A stretch of DNA of 64,000 nucleotides from Bolinopsis microptera (lineage: Eukaryota; Ctenophora; Tentaculata; Lobata; Bolinopsidae). Within the stretch, counting starts at the first letter, position 1. Each line of letters begins with the position of its first letter. Position numbers and translations under genes: made by a program. The stretch lies in NCBI RefSeq assembly GCF_026151205.1, contig NC_087072.1, forward strand, positions 24,197,603 to 24,261,602, read 5' to 3'. Below are positions 24,480 to 37,591 of this stretch, piece after piece. The notes beneath the pieces were generated by a model. It was given only the letters and a program-made list of their open reading frames with translations. It was not told where the DNA came from and searched no databases.

Positions 24480-26984
24480 TACATAAGACTCCGATTAAAG
24501 TGACGACGTCTGGGCAGGGAAGTGTTAGATAAAGCGACAAAATAATATTATTTACAGATAATGTACCAACCCGTTACTTGCATTTGCTAGTACAAATTCA
24601 TCTCATTTTCAGGAGCAGCACATCATTAATTACTTGCAGTACTATTACAGTATTATTACTATTACTAATTGCAGTACTATTTATACTGACTGTGATTTGA
24701 TTGTATGCTCCTGCTGCAGGTAACACAAGAAGTAGTATCTGACCGTTGAGACGTTATTAATCAGCAATCGGATCAAATTCAATCGTGATTTAGCATAGAA
24801 TAGCTTTTACAATATCAATATCATGGGCCTAACTCAGTAACTCTCCTCTTCTCGCAGATATAACTCTAATTGTCTGTTCTATAGCAAGCTTACAAGTTAC
24901 AAAAACAATCTCTTTGATTTATTTATTTTTCTATGACTTTCACCAATCCATGAAGTTGTATCAAGATCTTTAACAGTACGATCAGAACGCGTCATAATCA
25001 ATGATATCTCTGTGTTACGCAGTAAAACAAAGTAAATGAAGGATTATAGTGAGTCAGTGTCGAACTCCAGGATTGGCACCATTTGTTTTAACAAACTTTT
25101 AATGTTCGGGAATCCCGATTTTCGGGAATCCCTGGATTTGTTTCGGTCGGGATTCCCGAATCCCGGGATTTAAAAATGAGATCAGGAATGACTTCACTGA
25201 CTCAGTGATATGAATAATTATTCAAATCTGAATGATCTTATCGGCCTTGTTTTCAAATCCTGGAATCGCTCCTAAGGTATGATCGCAAATTAATACCATT
25301 AGTATATTACCAATCTTATGTTAAAACCGTTATTTTTGCAGAGGAGATTTCTCAAAATAGTTAAATTTCAGTCATCTTGAAGATAGAATTAGAACCAGAA
25401 TCTGCTTCACAGAATAGTAATTATAAAGTGTGGACAGGGACAGAAAATGCAATTAATGGCAATTTAACAACCGCTGCTCACACTATAATATGTGAGTTTG
25501 ATGTCGATGTCTGGTTTAAAATTACGTTCAATGCCGTCTACTTCTTTAAAGAAACTAGTAGGAACCCGTCTAACCCTAAATTGGGTTCCGTCTAACCCAA
25601 AATTTGGGGATCCAAATTTGAAATTTTAGGCACTAAAATTATTATTCCTTGGCCAATTTTTATTTTTTCATGTTGATTTGAAGGCCATTAAAGCATTTGA
25701 ACCAGTCAACAAAAGTTTAAATTGTATATCATTTACGGTTTTTGCGGAAAGTCGTGTTAAAGTTGATGCCGTGGTGTCAGTAAAATGGTTCGGATAAACA
25801 CATTATATATATATATATATCGTATCGCTTTATATATAGTAAGATACAGATAATTGGATTTAAACTGGGGTTTGAAGAATGTAGGGCACGAAAGTGTTAG
25901 TTCTGAATACTGACCGCAGCACAGAAAGTCTTAGTAGGATTCTCAAAGTTAAGGAGGACTAGACCCTTGTGGAACGGACTTATACGATATATTGCGGAGT
26001 GAAATACGTGTTGTGTCTTACGTTTATAAATATGAAGTTCTGGGGCAAATCATGATTTGATATTCACTTAACAGACCCTGACTGACACATTTTACAATGT
26101 GTCTGTAGATTTTGACATGATTTCTTTTGTGTACTAGGAACTATGGATTAATGTGAAGCCGTAAAACTAATATCTATGAAAACCAATCTTTATGATATTT
26201 ATCATATATGTCAGCTGATTTTAACACGGTTGACGCATAATTGTCATTGACCACGTACACAACCAAAATAAAGAGACCTTACGCGCAATAAGGACAGAAA
26301 CTCAGCTTAGGATTCTTTTTCGAACACCCAACTCCCGGCCAGCCTGTTGTCAAGGTAAGTAAGTTATCATGTGCTTGAGCTTATCGTGCGTTAAGTGAAT
26401 TTAACAATTCAAAGGTTAGATCCACTACGTCTACATACCGATCATATTGAGACAGTGAATGAGTGAACTGCAAGAGCTGCTGTTGCTACACGTTGCCCAC
26501 CTCTCGTGCACGCGAGAGCGCGATCAAAAGGGGTTGCACTTGCAGCGTGTGTCAAAGCTGCTGCAATACACTTAAATGTCATCTTATAATGCTGCGGTAT
26601 TGGTGCATTAGCCGTGACGAGTCGGTTAATACCAATACCATTATCATGACTGCTGCTGGTTATCACTATAAAGCAGTAGTATGTGGTAGTATGTAGTATG
26701 TGTGCTACGTCATATGCAGTACACGGCAAAGTCAGCGCTGTTCTGTTTTCAGTGACCAATTAAGGGTTATTACTATTACTATTAAAGTATTAGACCATGA
26801 TTATGTTAATAACTAAATATAAGTCCTTGAGAGAAGCAGCACAATAACGTGATATTGCTTATTTTAGGTTTCTTGTAGTAAACAGGTAGGTTTTGTGGGA
26901 TCGGTTCTGGACAACAATATCAATTGTACGTTCTCCAATAATTCCTGCCTTAGATCTTTGTGAAGATTCCATTCCAGGAAAGAG
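24480..26984. other. No gene recognised; palindromic words and AT microsatellite
   Basis: At 25103-25170 the word CGGGAATCCCGA and its relatives recur four times (TTCGGGAATCCC, GGGATTCCCGAATCCCGGG), a tight cluster of palindromes. A (TA)n run lies at about 25802-25823. A 13-bp GGGTTCCGTCTAACC-type direct repeat occurs near 25565-25600. Overlapping frames on both strands at 26442-26759 have no recognisable domain. Confidence 0.45.
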
Positions 26985-27180
26985 TTATTTGTGATGGCGC
27001 GCGGTATATCCTTTTGTGAGCAAGGCATCAGGGAAGCCTTTCAAGAATTTAGCAAGGGAGGATCTGAAATTTTCCGAGACATTTATTGAATTAACTTCCC
27101 TGGGGAGCACGTTCACAGCTCCGATGTTTTAACTCCAAAGAGTTCTCATAGTGCGTTGAGAGAGCATGATGGCTTTTTAT
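26985..27180 (-). pseudogene. LINE C-terminal fragment
   Basis: On the minus strand an open stretch ends in TAA at 26987-26985 and reads VNVLPREVNSINVSENF, SSLAKFLKGFPDALLTKGY. This follows the widespread LINE tail pattern WNxLPxEVxx..SFKxxLxxFL..FPD...GY. An in-frame TAA lies just upstream, and no RT core precedes it. It is a relic of a 5'-truncated insertion. Confidence 0.65.
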
Positions 27181-27199
27181 TAAATGGAGGCACACTAGT

Positions 27200-29820
27200 G
27201 GCTTTTTAATTTATTCTGTTTACAAACCAGGCAGCAGCTAAACTAGAGCTGCATTCGGAATGTTCTTTAATTGTCAAGTGATCTCTAGATTTTTAGTGAT
27301 GATTGGGTTCAGTTGTCATTTCAAAGTTAATTAGATAGACTGATTGGGTTTATAATTATTTCCCTAGCTATATCTTGTCTAGGTAACGAATTAGTTAATT
27401 AGTAAGTCGAGTAAGTAAAAGCCCTTAAACTCTTCGACAGATTCAGGCAACTGGAAAATATTTAGAATTACTCGTGTGTTGCAGATGTGCACAGGTACAA
27501 AAAGAGGAATTTAAACCCAGGAGGAGTGTAGATATTGTAAGAGCACCTTTCTCAGTTTCTCTCTTACTTACGTTTGCTCCTGTCTTCTTCAGGGAGGCGA
27601 CTGGTCTGTCAGGGACACTGGTCTGACCACCTTCTCAGAAAACTTAATTTATAGGCCCCGTAGTGGTGTTAAAAAATTATAAGCTAAGTTTTAAATTTTA
27701 GAGAGCTGTTCGCGCAAAGCGCGAATGGTTGATAATAGATTTTAACTAAGAACCGAGGTTGGTTTATTTAATTGTTATGACGAAAAATGTTCAATTTGGG
27801 CCCTTAAGAAAATTGAGAAATTAGTTGCTCTCTCAAAAGTTTAATTCCTCGTATATTTATTTATTTATTGTTTTACGTCGTTCTATTCTGTTATCACCAG
27901 ATTTCAGTCCTGATTGCATATTTGAAATCTTTTGTTTTTCGAGGATTCCGCTTCCGCCTCATGAGCCTCCAAATTCTGTGAAATAAAATCTTGCTAAAAT
28001 AACTTATTTTTTTGCTCGATTTCACTTCTATGAGAGCTTGTTTGAGGAAATTTGTAAATGTTCTGCATGAATTGTATTTGTCCTATCACTGCCTGATTTT
28101 TCTGTCTATACTCTGTTCCGGGAAACATCTACACAGACACTATAGAAATATTTTTAAATGCGTTAAATATGAATTATGCATTTTCGGGATGTTTGAAAAC
28201 CGCAAAAACAAAACGCCTATACAGTGTACACTTAACATAATTATGCTCGATGGAGCGCAACAGTTAATGTGTTAAAACTTAAAAGTGAAAGCTTACTCAA
28301 AAAACATGTATTCAAGGATTTCTTAAAAAGGGGCTCACCCTTTATCTCATTTATTTTTTTTTCAGAGCCTCTCTTTGACTGATCTGCACTGCTTTACAAT
28401 TAGTAATCAAAGTTTTAAACATCACTTCCTTATTACTTAGGTACATTGGTCGAGACAAAGTAAATCTACTAACTAGCTACTAAAACGATAGTGGACAATA
28501 ATGCAGTCGAGATATTCAGCACGATCCACCACATGGACACGTCCTAGGGATTTCCCTCGTTCTTATTGTGGTAAGCTATTGGTAAGAAATTGATATGAAA
28601 TAAATACTTAATTTTACTTACTAAGCAATGTATTTTAGTTCGTGGTTTTTCTATGGGTTGTATAATCACCGATTACACCTAATTGTCACGGACGGCCGAC
28701 TTTATATAAAAAATAATGTCATTACCTATGTCAACGGCATCTCACGTACAGTATACATTATATCTATTTAACAAAGTGCTAACGATACTTCACGTTTACA
28801 TATAGAGAGTCTATATATATTCGTTAATTGAATTTTTAAACGTTACGGCCATTATAAACGGTTTTTACGTTTCTGTTCTTGTTCGTTCGCACGTGATCTG
28901 GAAACTTCGCTTATTGTCCAACCGCGAACACGTTACTAAAATCAATCATTTAAATTGACTTAGTATGAACCAATATCTGATTAATTGGTACTTCAAAATC
29001 TAATCAAGACGTCCAGAATTCTTTGACGTTAACAATTTGTGTTTTATTTCAACTTCACTGCTATTAGAGCATAGTGCTGATAATATCACTAATCGATAGT
29101 TGCCTTTTCGTTAACTTTAAGTACTTCATCATAATATGCTGACATTAACTATTAAATCGCTGTGCAGATCAAGGCCATACCAATACAATCTGCACTTAAG
29201 GATGACGATATATATCTAGATATAAGTCAAACCTGCCCAAGCTAGAGAGCCATGGTAGGGCCAGCAAGCAAGACCCGGACCAAAACAAACTGAGCCACCT
29301 GGGTATAGAAAATATCAATATGGAAACAATATTAACAATAATAAAAGGATATAGAAAGTATTAAGGAGGGACAAACCGGGGCCCCTCCAAGGGCCGAAGA
29401 GAAAGGTGATCCTGAGTGTTGGATCTTCTTCTCTTCTTCTTTATTGAGAGTGGACGTGGATATCCAATCTTGTTTGCTACAGGGGGTTCTGTTCTTGTGA
29501 ACGTATAGTCCTGTGTATTGAAGGGATTATAATGGCGACCATCAGTTATACAAATGGATGCAAGTCATTAGTTATAAAAAGGTCGACAAAGGGGGGGGGG
29601 GGGGGTAGAATCGGGTTAGCGGTAATATGGATCATCTCCCTCATTCAAAAACAGCAAAAGCTGAAACAGGAGCAAAGGGGGTACGTAAACTGGTAGCTAA
29701 AGTAACTGACCTTTAGAGTTTGCATGTGTCTCTATGGTACTGGTCGCTAAGCACCGTGGTGGCGGCCCAAAAGAAGGTGGTAAGACTGTGAGGGAGATGA
29801 TCTGGCTGTTCGAACAAAAA
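27200..29820. other. No gene recognised; 15-bp poly-G
   Basis: About 2.6 kb without a supported gene. A run of 15 G lies at 29591-29605. CGGACGG words near 28685 weakly recall the pogo-like element ends. The frame at 28012-28275 has no recognised domain. Confidence 0.4.
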
Positions 29821-29821
29821 G

Positions 29822-30066
29822 CTAAGGGGGATCATAGAAGTCTCGGTACTTCGAAATAAGCGCAAATTTAAGTATAGGCTTAGGAAAAGCGAGGTTGTGA
29901 AATATACCTGATTTGATGATAAAGTTACCGAACACTTGTTTCCTTGTTAGAGCGTAGGCTGGGCATCTGGTTAGGAAGTGGTTTGTAGTTTCTACATCCT
30001 CTTCACATTTGTTGCAGATGTTGGACGGTTCATTACCTGTCTTGTTTGGTTGACGATATTGGGCTG
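29822..30066 (-). pseudogene. LINE 3' zinc-knuckle fragment
   Basis: The minus-strand open stretch down to TAG at 29824-29822 includes SNICNKCEEDVETTNHFL, then TRCPAYALTRKQVFGNFI. The CxxC...HxxxxC spacing and HFLxxCPxYxxxR are the signature of the zinc-knuckle tail found after the RT of many I/Jockey/R1-type LINEs. No RT precedes it, so it is a 5'-truncated remnant. Confidence 0.75.
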
Positions 30067-31568
30067 TTTATAGGGTATTTGTCCTATAATACTAATATTT
30101 GTATCTATTTGATTTTCATACAGCTAATCTTTATGTCGATCTTATTATCAGTTGATATTATTGACGTGTCATTTGGTAGTGCTAGTTATAATAGTGTGAT
30201 GCTCTATATATAATATAGTGTGACGGTTGTTAATGATAAATAATACGATATCGCTGTGGTAGGGAGTGAGGCGTGCGTATTATATTTTAATTTGAATACT
30301 TCTGTCTGAACTGTGAGCCGGGAGACTTGAATTTTGAAAGAAAGATACTATCAAATAAAGTGTATTGATTGTGATCGATCAGTGGCTCCTAGATAAGGTC
30401 TATGTATTTTATTTCTCGATGTCCTAACTCTAAGTTTGTTTAGTAGAAGAATCGGATGGAGATGTCAATTGGTGATATCACCATGGTGGTATATCAGCAG
30501 TCTTTTAACATTGCTTTTGTCAAGGTATACTTGTCCCCTAATTGGCGTCTTTTCCTTTCGCAAAATTGCTGGGAAGACGCGGCTTGACTTTAATTTTTAA
30601 TGAAGATTTGGTATTCGACTTTTAATACGGCATGAATAGAAAAGTGGTTGTTGATATAGTTCAGTGCAAACTTTTGGAGAAAATACTTACGACAATTCCT
30701 GTAAATATTCCTGACCATCATAATCATAGCAGATTGGGTAAATTTCGCGTTTTACACATTTTTAACGAATACTTGGTTTTGACGGGTAATAATTGGATTT
30801 GGCACATCCAAGCGCATGCGGCGTGAACGCAGTGTAAATACGTTTGGGTTGTATATTTGTGATGCGGCATAGTTTTATGTGAAAATTCTTAAATGTTCTT
30901 GAGCCGTTCTTAACTTAATTTGTTCTCTTAAATCCTTTTGACGCACTAATTTCGTTTAATACTATTTTCAATCATGAACAGTAGTGTGTACTGTAATATT
31001 TTTAGCTGGTAGTCTCAAATATACAAATTTAGACGCATTAATGTACTTCAAAACACGAATGGATGCACGGTTGAGATATAATGTTTGTATCTGTATCGTT
31101 ATTGTTTAATTGTTTATCTCCAATTTTTACGACGCAGTTATTTTTATTTTTCGTAGACGATATAAATTGGTTCATAGATCACAAATTGCTGAATAAATGG
31201 TACCGTACAATACTAAAACTTTTGTCCAACGCAGACAAAAGATATGATGATCGAGTTATGTTTTTAATCAAACCAGTGAGACCAGATTGATAGCACAGTG
31301 CACAATGGACGGGTTTTTCGGGAAAGCAGGTCAAATTATATACGAGTTCTAATCTAAAAACAATTTGTACATATTGCGTTCCACTACCACGATTTTTTAT
31401 TCTATTGTGTTATTTGTGGGTTACTTACACTATGATAACAGTAAAACAATATTGCTTCACAGCTTTAACAGCTGTTATACTAATAGCGACAAGAGAAACG
31501 TCATTGTCGGACGTGAGGAGAGTGAGGACTCCTCAAACTACATTAAATTTATTCCTTTTGTAATATAT
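30067..31568. other. No gene recognised
   Basis: Short frames at 30632-30826, 31081-31290 and 31365-31580 show no family motif, and codon content follows the AT-rich background. It is the 5' flank of the coiled-coil gene. Confidence 0.4.
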
Positions 31569-31620
31569 TTAACGTCCTGAATAAATATAGTTTATAAACT
31601 ACATTTATTCAGGACGTTAA
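31569..31620. repeat. 52-bp near-perfect palindrome
   Basis: The 18-bp arms begin and end TTAACGTCCTGAATAAAT / ATTTATTCAGGACGTTAA. The centre, GTTTATAAAC, is itself palindromic, so almost the whole 52 bp pairs with one mismatch. It lies 390 bp upstream of the coiled-coil gene start. Confidence 0.9.
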
Positions 31621-31641
31621 TAATCTATCATATAAACATAA

Positions 31642-31673
31642 TGACGTCATCTAATTTCTAAATAATGACGTCA
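31642..31673. promoter_or_regulatory. Two consensus CRE sites
   Basis: TGACGTCA occurs at 31642-31649 and 31666-31673, each inside the longer direct repeat TAATGACGTCATCT. This is the full CREB/ATF consensus. The pair lies about 340-370 bp upstream of the coiled-coil gene ATG at 32010. A promoter role is inferred from position only. Confidence 0.4.
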
Positions 31674-32009
31674 TCTGATATCTTTTATATTTGATTACAT
31701 CTAATGGTGATGATGACACAAGTATCGATATTTCACACTCTACCTTTAATTAGGTTAATTCCATCTAAGTAAAACTGTTCTTAAAGCTAATTGTTTAATT
31801 TTTGCTTGATACAGAGCTGCGGCTCGTGGGAGCTGGCTGGCAGTTGTGTCGGTCGTCCAATCGACGGACTCGGTGGGCTTGGGGCGCTTTGATATGATTA
31901 AACTGGTGATACATTTTAAAACTTGATAATTTCAGGTTCGGCAGCAAAAAGTGGGCTTGGAGCGATGCGCCAGGGGGCAAGCTCTAACTGGAATAGGGTA
32001 CAACAGAAA

Positions 32010-35000
32010 ATGGATATACCAAATGTGAAGAAACCTGAACTTGAATTTAGGTAAATCTATAAACATTAAACAATAAATAAATCGGCTCAATTCTTTTATT
32101 ATATTTTGACTTTTTTGTTTATTTTCTGGGTATCCCAGAATTAACTAATATGTTGACATGTTTGTTGACAGTTAGTAGTGTTAATAAGCTTATGTTAATT
32201 AAGTGTTGATAAACTGAAAAGTAAAAATTATTAGTTTACACGTATGGTTAATTTTGGTCTACCCTCAATTTAAGGAAAAATACAAATAAGCGCTAACACC
32301 TCAAACTTAGAATAGGGTAAAATAATTAAAAACCTGGCGGAGTTCAATTTGATAGGTGTAAAATTCCCACTCGCTCCTCTCTTCATATTAGCCAGACTAT
32401 TGCTAACTTATACGGAGTATTTTCAGAAAACTGGTGATGCAGCTTACTAACAAGAGCGGTGGAAGGATAGAAGCCATGGAGAGGAGACTCACTAAGCGAA
32501 ACATTGCTCCAAGACCCAAAACTGAGTTTGAGCTCATGAAAGAAAGTTAGTGCTGTTATAAATTAATCACTTCCCTCGACAAACAGTCTACAACTGAATT
32601 ACTTAACGAAACCGCTAGAAAATTCTTAGTAAAAACGTTTATGGCACCTTATAAAAACCTTATAACCTTATAAGGCGAATACAAATCGTCCTTTACAATT
32701 ACTGCATTAGAATACATTAATGTTTAAACATGCATACTGAGCTGCATAGATTTAATAAATAACTTGTTTTTTAGGACTCAAGCACGTTGAATTTAGTGAT
32801 GAAGAGAAAGGCTTTTTGACCAAAGACCAGATGGAAACAATAACTCAGAAAATAGGAGATGCCAAGAAATCGCTTATGGAACTTGAACGAGAGGCGAAAT
32901 CTAAAGGGAAACAATTAAATACTTATATCCTCGATTACAAAGAGTATGTTTGCCGCTTAAGTTTTTCTATGTATTTGTTTTCCATTTTAAAATGATATTT
33001 CTTCCAGTAAAATATCTTTAAATCCTAGATTTATCTACTATTATATATTTTAGTTGGTCAGAAGAGGTCGAGTTTCTGAGGAGTTCTGGACTTGGTATAG
33101 ACATGGACAGCCTTCTTCAAGCCCGAAAAAGAATCCTGGTTAGAGATCTCTTCTACGATCCCGAGGAAGCCGAGAGAAGGCGACAAGCTGCAGAGGTTTA
33201 ACACTTCACGCTTGTTTAATCCATTGACTTATTAACTATAATTGCCTGTGCCATTGATATAATATAATAAGCTGGTGAATAAATTTAGTATTTAAACCTC
33301 CTGATTTAAGCGATGGTCAGAAATGAGTAACCTAGGTCGCTACAACTTCATCCCATTATGAAATGAGTGGAGTTAACAAAGTTTCCCTCCAGTTAGCGGC
33401 CAAGCTGGCAAAGGAGCGAGTAGAGGCTTTAGAAAGAAAGAAAAAAGAGGCCGAGGAAGAGAAATTGAAAGCTTTAGATGCTGAAAGAGAACGCCTTAAA
33501 AAAGAACAGGAGGAGAAAGAAAGAAGGTAAATTCAACTCGCCTATAATCATTTTATATTATCTGCGTATGTGATTCAAATTTAAAACGTTTAGTTGTAGG
33601 CGTTCCGTGTTGTCCGAAATATTATGGATGCCTCCATTCAGAATCGTTTTTGTCCAACCAGCTAACTACTGTTTGCTTTGAGATTTCAAAAGTTTGAAAG
33701 CAAGCAGTAACTGGGTCTGACATTCAGACATTAAATTTTGGGCGGGACAGTTTAGTTTCGTATGGTCCATTCACTTCAACAGTAACTTAGGTCCAATACC
33801 TGATTTTGCGTGAAGAAGCAGATTCTCTGATTATGTGATTCAAATTTACAAGTTTAGTTGTAAGCTTTGTTCGACTTCAAGATAAACAGGGGGGCGGCCA
33901 TAAGTTAGTGTGGAAACGTTTGGACTTATAACTTAGAGCTGGTCATTGTTCATGATCATGTTTAAGACTTGTAAATTTGCAGATGGCATACTGTAACTAC
34001 TAATTCAAGACTTCTCGCGGTCCATTTGTTCAACAATAACTTATATCCAAACCTGATTTTTAGATTGCGTGAAGAAGAAGAGAGAAAACTGGCAGAAAAC
34101 CGAAGAGAAGAAGAAGAAATCGAAAGGTATACCACTTTTGCTTAATAACAATGAAACGTTATAATTTGTTATATTTTCCCAGATTAATTCCTCAAAGAAA
34201 TAGATCTATGAAATTGAAGAGTTTGGTCTATCTGCTGATAAATTGTTCAGGTATGCAGAGCAGGAGAGGAGGAAATTGGAATTAGAGAGAATGAAAGGAG
34301 CAAAACAAGAAGAAGAAACCAGAGCTAAGAGAACTGGGCTACTGAGAAAGTTCTCTACCACCGATATAATTCCAGTAGGGCGTCTTTAATTAGTTAGCGT
34401 CTCTTTAATTAGTTAGCGTCTTTAATTAGTTAGCGTCTTTATAATTAATTAGCGTCTTTAATTAGTTAGCGTCTTTAATTAGTTAGCTTCTTTAATTAGT
34501 TAGCTTCTTTAATTAGTTAGCGTCTTTAATTAGTTAGCCGGTTAGCGTCTTTAATTAGTTAGCGTCTTTAATTAGTTAGCGTCTTTAATTAGTTAGCGTC
34601 TTTAATTAGTTAGCGTCTTTAATTAGTTAGCGTCTTTAATTAGTGAGCGTCTTTATAATTAGTTAGCGTCTTTAATTAGTTAGCGTCTTTAATTAGTTAG
34701 CGTCTTTAATTAGTTAGCGTCTTTAATTAGTTAGCGTCTTTAATTAGTTAGCGTCTTTAATTAGTTAGCGTCTTTAATTAGTTAGCGTCTTTATAATTAG
34801 TTAGCGTCTTTAATTAGTTAGCGTCTTTAATTAGTTAGCCGGTTAGTGTCTTTAATTAGTTAGCGTCTTTAATTAGTTAGCGTCTTTAATTAGTTAGTGT
34901 CTTTAATTAGTTAGCCTCTTTAATTAGTTAGCGTCTTTATAATTAGTTAGCGTCTTTAATTAGTTAGCGTCTTTAATTAGTTAGCGTCTTTATAATTAGT

Positions 35001-36660
35001 TAGCGCTTATTAGTAGCGTCTTTAATTAGTTAGCGTCTTTAATTAGTTAGTGTCTTTAATTAGTTAGCCTCTTTAATTAGTTAGCGTCTTTAATTAGTCA
35101 GCGTCTTTATAATTAGTTAGCGTCTTTATGATTAGTTAGCGTCTTTAATTAGTTAGCGTCTTTAATTAGTTAGCGTCTTTAATTAGTTAGCGTTGACTTG
35201 AAATTTTAAGGTTTTGTTTCAATCTTTTGCTTATGTTCCAGTCTTATGGTCATCTCTGTTGTTTCCCAATTATTGTATATTTGAAATATCAAGTTGACGT
35301 TTCAGCCTGAAGGTCCAGATGTCGGTAAATTGAAATTCGAACAGAGTGAAAATGATCAGAAAGGTCGTCGTAGGTCAGTTGGTAAACTAAACAATCCTTT
35401 CGAAGCAGGACTAGAAACTCAAACCAAAACACAAAAACAGAGGGCCAGACGTGCTAGCAAGGTTACATTACCACTTATTGTAATTAAACAGAGTGAAAAC
35501 TCTCATTTTTCCTTCGTAAACCGTTTCAATCTTCATTGCATTTAATTTCCCATTTTCCCAATCTATGACTTTTGTTTCTCATATAATTTAACTGCCGCAG
35601 TTGGTCTATAAGTAAACCTCTTTATCGTCAGGTAGGAAAGTTGAACAGTCCATTCGAGGCAGGCATATCAGAAAACGAGGGACCTAGTTGGAGCAAAGCC
35701 AGTAGTCGAAATGCCAGTCGAGGTTGCAGTAGGAGGGTTAGTTGTCTTGAAATTCTTAGGGTTGCAGTAACCATTTTAGCTGTTTTGGTATAAGTTGCAA
35801 AAGTTTTTGGTATAATTTTTACAAAATCACAGAAGTATTACAGAACCCATTTGAATTTTGGCCTTTGGGACTGCAAGTACCAAAGTTTGTTAGAGATCTT
35901 ATTATTATCATATGATAAACCATTCTCATTTCTCAGGGGTCGAACACCAACATTGAAACAACACCCTTTACGCAGCAGCCCGATTTTATGGAGGTAAATC
36001 ACGAATTGTAATGAGCAGTTCGTATCATATTCTTATCTAAACCTGGCGACTGCGACGATTCATTATTATATCCATACTTTCAATCCATTTCAAGTACTTT
36101 AATTGTATATCAACAAGTCTCCTTCGATCCATTAAATTGTGAATTAACTCAAGTGTGATATACAGAGTATATCTTATGGAGATAATATATCTTAGAGTAT
36201 ATCTTATGGAGATATCAAGATAGATATCCTAGTTGGGACTTGAGTACAATTGAAATCTTCCTGAAGTATTTTGCTACACAGTGCAATAAATATTTAAATT
36301 AATGATTATATCCCAGAAAATGACACTCTCCCATCAGATCGTTTTTTTTTCAATCACAATATAAGTATAAATTTAAACTTTAGTTTGCAAGTTGCTTCTA
36401 TACTATTAGAGTATTATATTCTTGCAGATTTAGTAAAGTTCAGACAATGATTGCTTTATTAAACTTAGAATTATGATCTTTGATTCCCAGTTAATCTTTT
36501 GTGCGTTATAATAATCAACCATAGATCCACGAACTGTCTAGTCCCTTGACGATTATTAATCGCCTTCGTAAGGTCCTAACATTGAATACAGCATCTTCAG
36601 GCGCTGGCGGGTCTGGAAGACCTTGCTGCTCGAGCAGCTGAAGCGTTCAATGACGACTAA
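32010..36660 (+). CDS. Coiled-coil protein with GKLxxPFE motifs, function unknown
   Basis: Eleven exons with consistent phases and GT-AG ends: 32010-32050, 32427-32545, 32775-32943, 33054-33195, 33393-33526, 34064-34126, 34251-34374, 35306-35461, 35632-35736, 35937-35993, 36601-36660. Total 1170 nt, 389 aa. The N-terminal ~150 aa is helical and charged. About aa 155-255 is a long Glu/Arg/Lys coiled coil (ERKKKEAEEEK, REEEERKLAENRREEEE). After it the motif VGKL appears three times, twice as GKLNNPFEAG and GKLNSPFEAG (aa ~290 and ~318, in successive exons). The tail is Ser-rich and ends in a small acidic/Ala helix. No family was recognised; a cytoskeletal or ciliary role would be a guess. Intron 7 is largely a 17-bp satellite. 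Confidence 0.8.
34379..35193. repeat. 17-bp tandem array filling intron 7
   Basis: About 48 copies of GCGTCTTTAATTAGTTA. Recurrent variants (a TA insertion giving GTCTTTATAATTAG; CCGGTTAGC; GTGTC; GCTTC) suggest local block duplications. The array starts about 5 nt after the splice donor of exon 7 (34375) and stops about 110 nt before the next acceptor. Confidence 0.95.
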
Positions 36661-37244
36661 ACTCGAACGAGATGTAAGGAGCATTGATAACAACCATTCT
36701 TATTTTTCGAACTGCTTAGGGATAGTTCACATATTCCGTCTGCAAATTCTCACGCTATTACGGAGGGAAGAGATGTTAGATGCTGATTGCTGCTTAAAAA
36801 AGAGGAATGAGACAATAAGTTGCTGACGTCATATGTGAACGCTTTTTTGTTTTAGTTACGTCGCACATGCTACCGCGACAAAAATTATTGATTTATGATT
36901 TTTACTGGGTCATTTAGGTCCAAACAAACAGTACATTAGAGTAAATAGGGATCTGTGTCTTATAAAAACCCATTTTCAAGCTCTTGTTCGTTTTGTGGAA
37001 CATGTGCTTTTGTTTATTCTCTAACTTGAATGAGTTTTCTAGGGGCCACTGCAGCCGTGTTAACTTTAGGAGGTTTGTGTCAATATACTTGATGTGACAT
37101 TATGTTCCTAGATATTATGCAATAGTTATATCTTTATATTATTATAGTTATACGATAGTTATGTTAGATTTCAAGTCGCAGTTTTTATTCAAATTTTCTT
37201 TTATTGATTATAATACATTTAAATTTTAATGGCAGCTTATTTCT
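36661..37244. other. 3' flank of the coiled-coil gene
   Basis: A short region between two convergent genes. No coding signal was seen after the TAA at 36658-36660. Confidence 0.4.
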
Positions 37245-37541
37245 AAACTATTTCCAAATGTACCGTTTCTTCAAACTATTTCCAAATGTACCGTCTCTTC
37301 AAACTATTTCCAAATGTACCGTCTCTTCAAACTATTTCCAAATGTACCGTCTCTTCAAACTATTTCCAAATATACCGTCTCTTCAAACTATTTCCAAATG
37401 TACCGTCTCTTCAAACTATTTTCAAATGTACCGTCTCTTCAAACTATTTCCAAATGTACCGTCTCTTCAAAATATTTCCAAATGTACCGTCTCTTCAAAC
37501 TATTTCCAAATGTACCGTCTCTTCAAACTATTTTGAAATGT
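37245..37541. repeat. 28-bp tandem repeat
   Basis: About 10.6 copies of AAACTATTTCCAAATGTACC followed by GTCTCTTC, almost identical to each other. Because 28 is not a multiple of 3 and the unit has no stop, all three plus-strand frames stay open and give the same rotating peptide. These frames are therefore repeats, not genes. It lies 50 bp from the stop codon of the epimerase homologue. Confidence 0.95.
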
Positions 37542-37591
37542 AATCACCGCTAATATAGTTGTCCATCTATGAAACCTAAAAGAAAAATTAA

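Noticed and set aside
26442-26759. Overlapping frames on both strands
   Set aside because: No domain, no splice context, and both strands are open by composition.
34379-35193. Regular repeat units suggestive of a CRISPR-like array
   Set aside because: The 17-bp units are directly contiguous with no unique spacers and lie in an intron of an animal gene; it is a satellite.
37204-37553. Three overlapping frames with a repeated peptide
   Set aside because: They follow from a stop-free 28-bp repeat read in three frames; no start or exon context supports coding.
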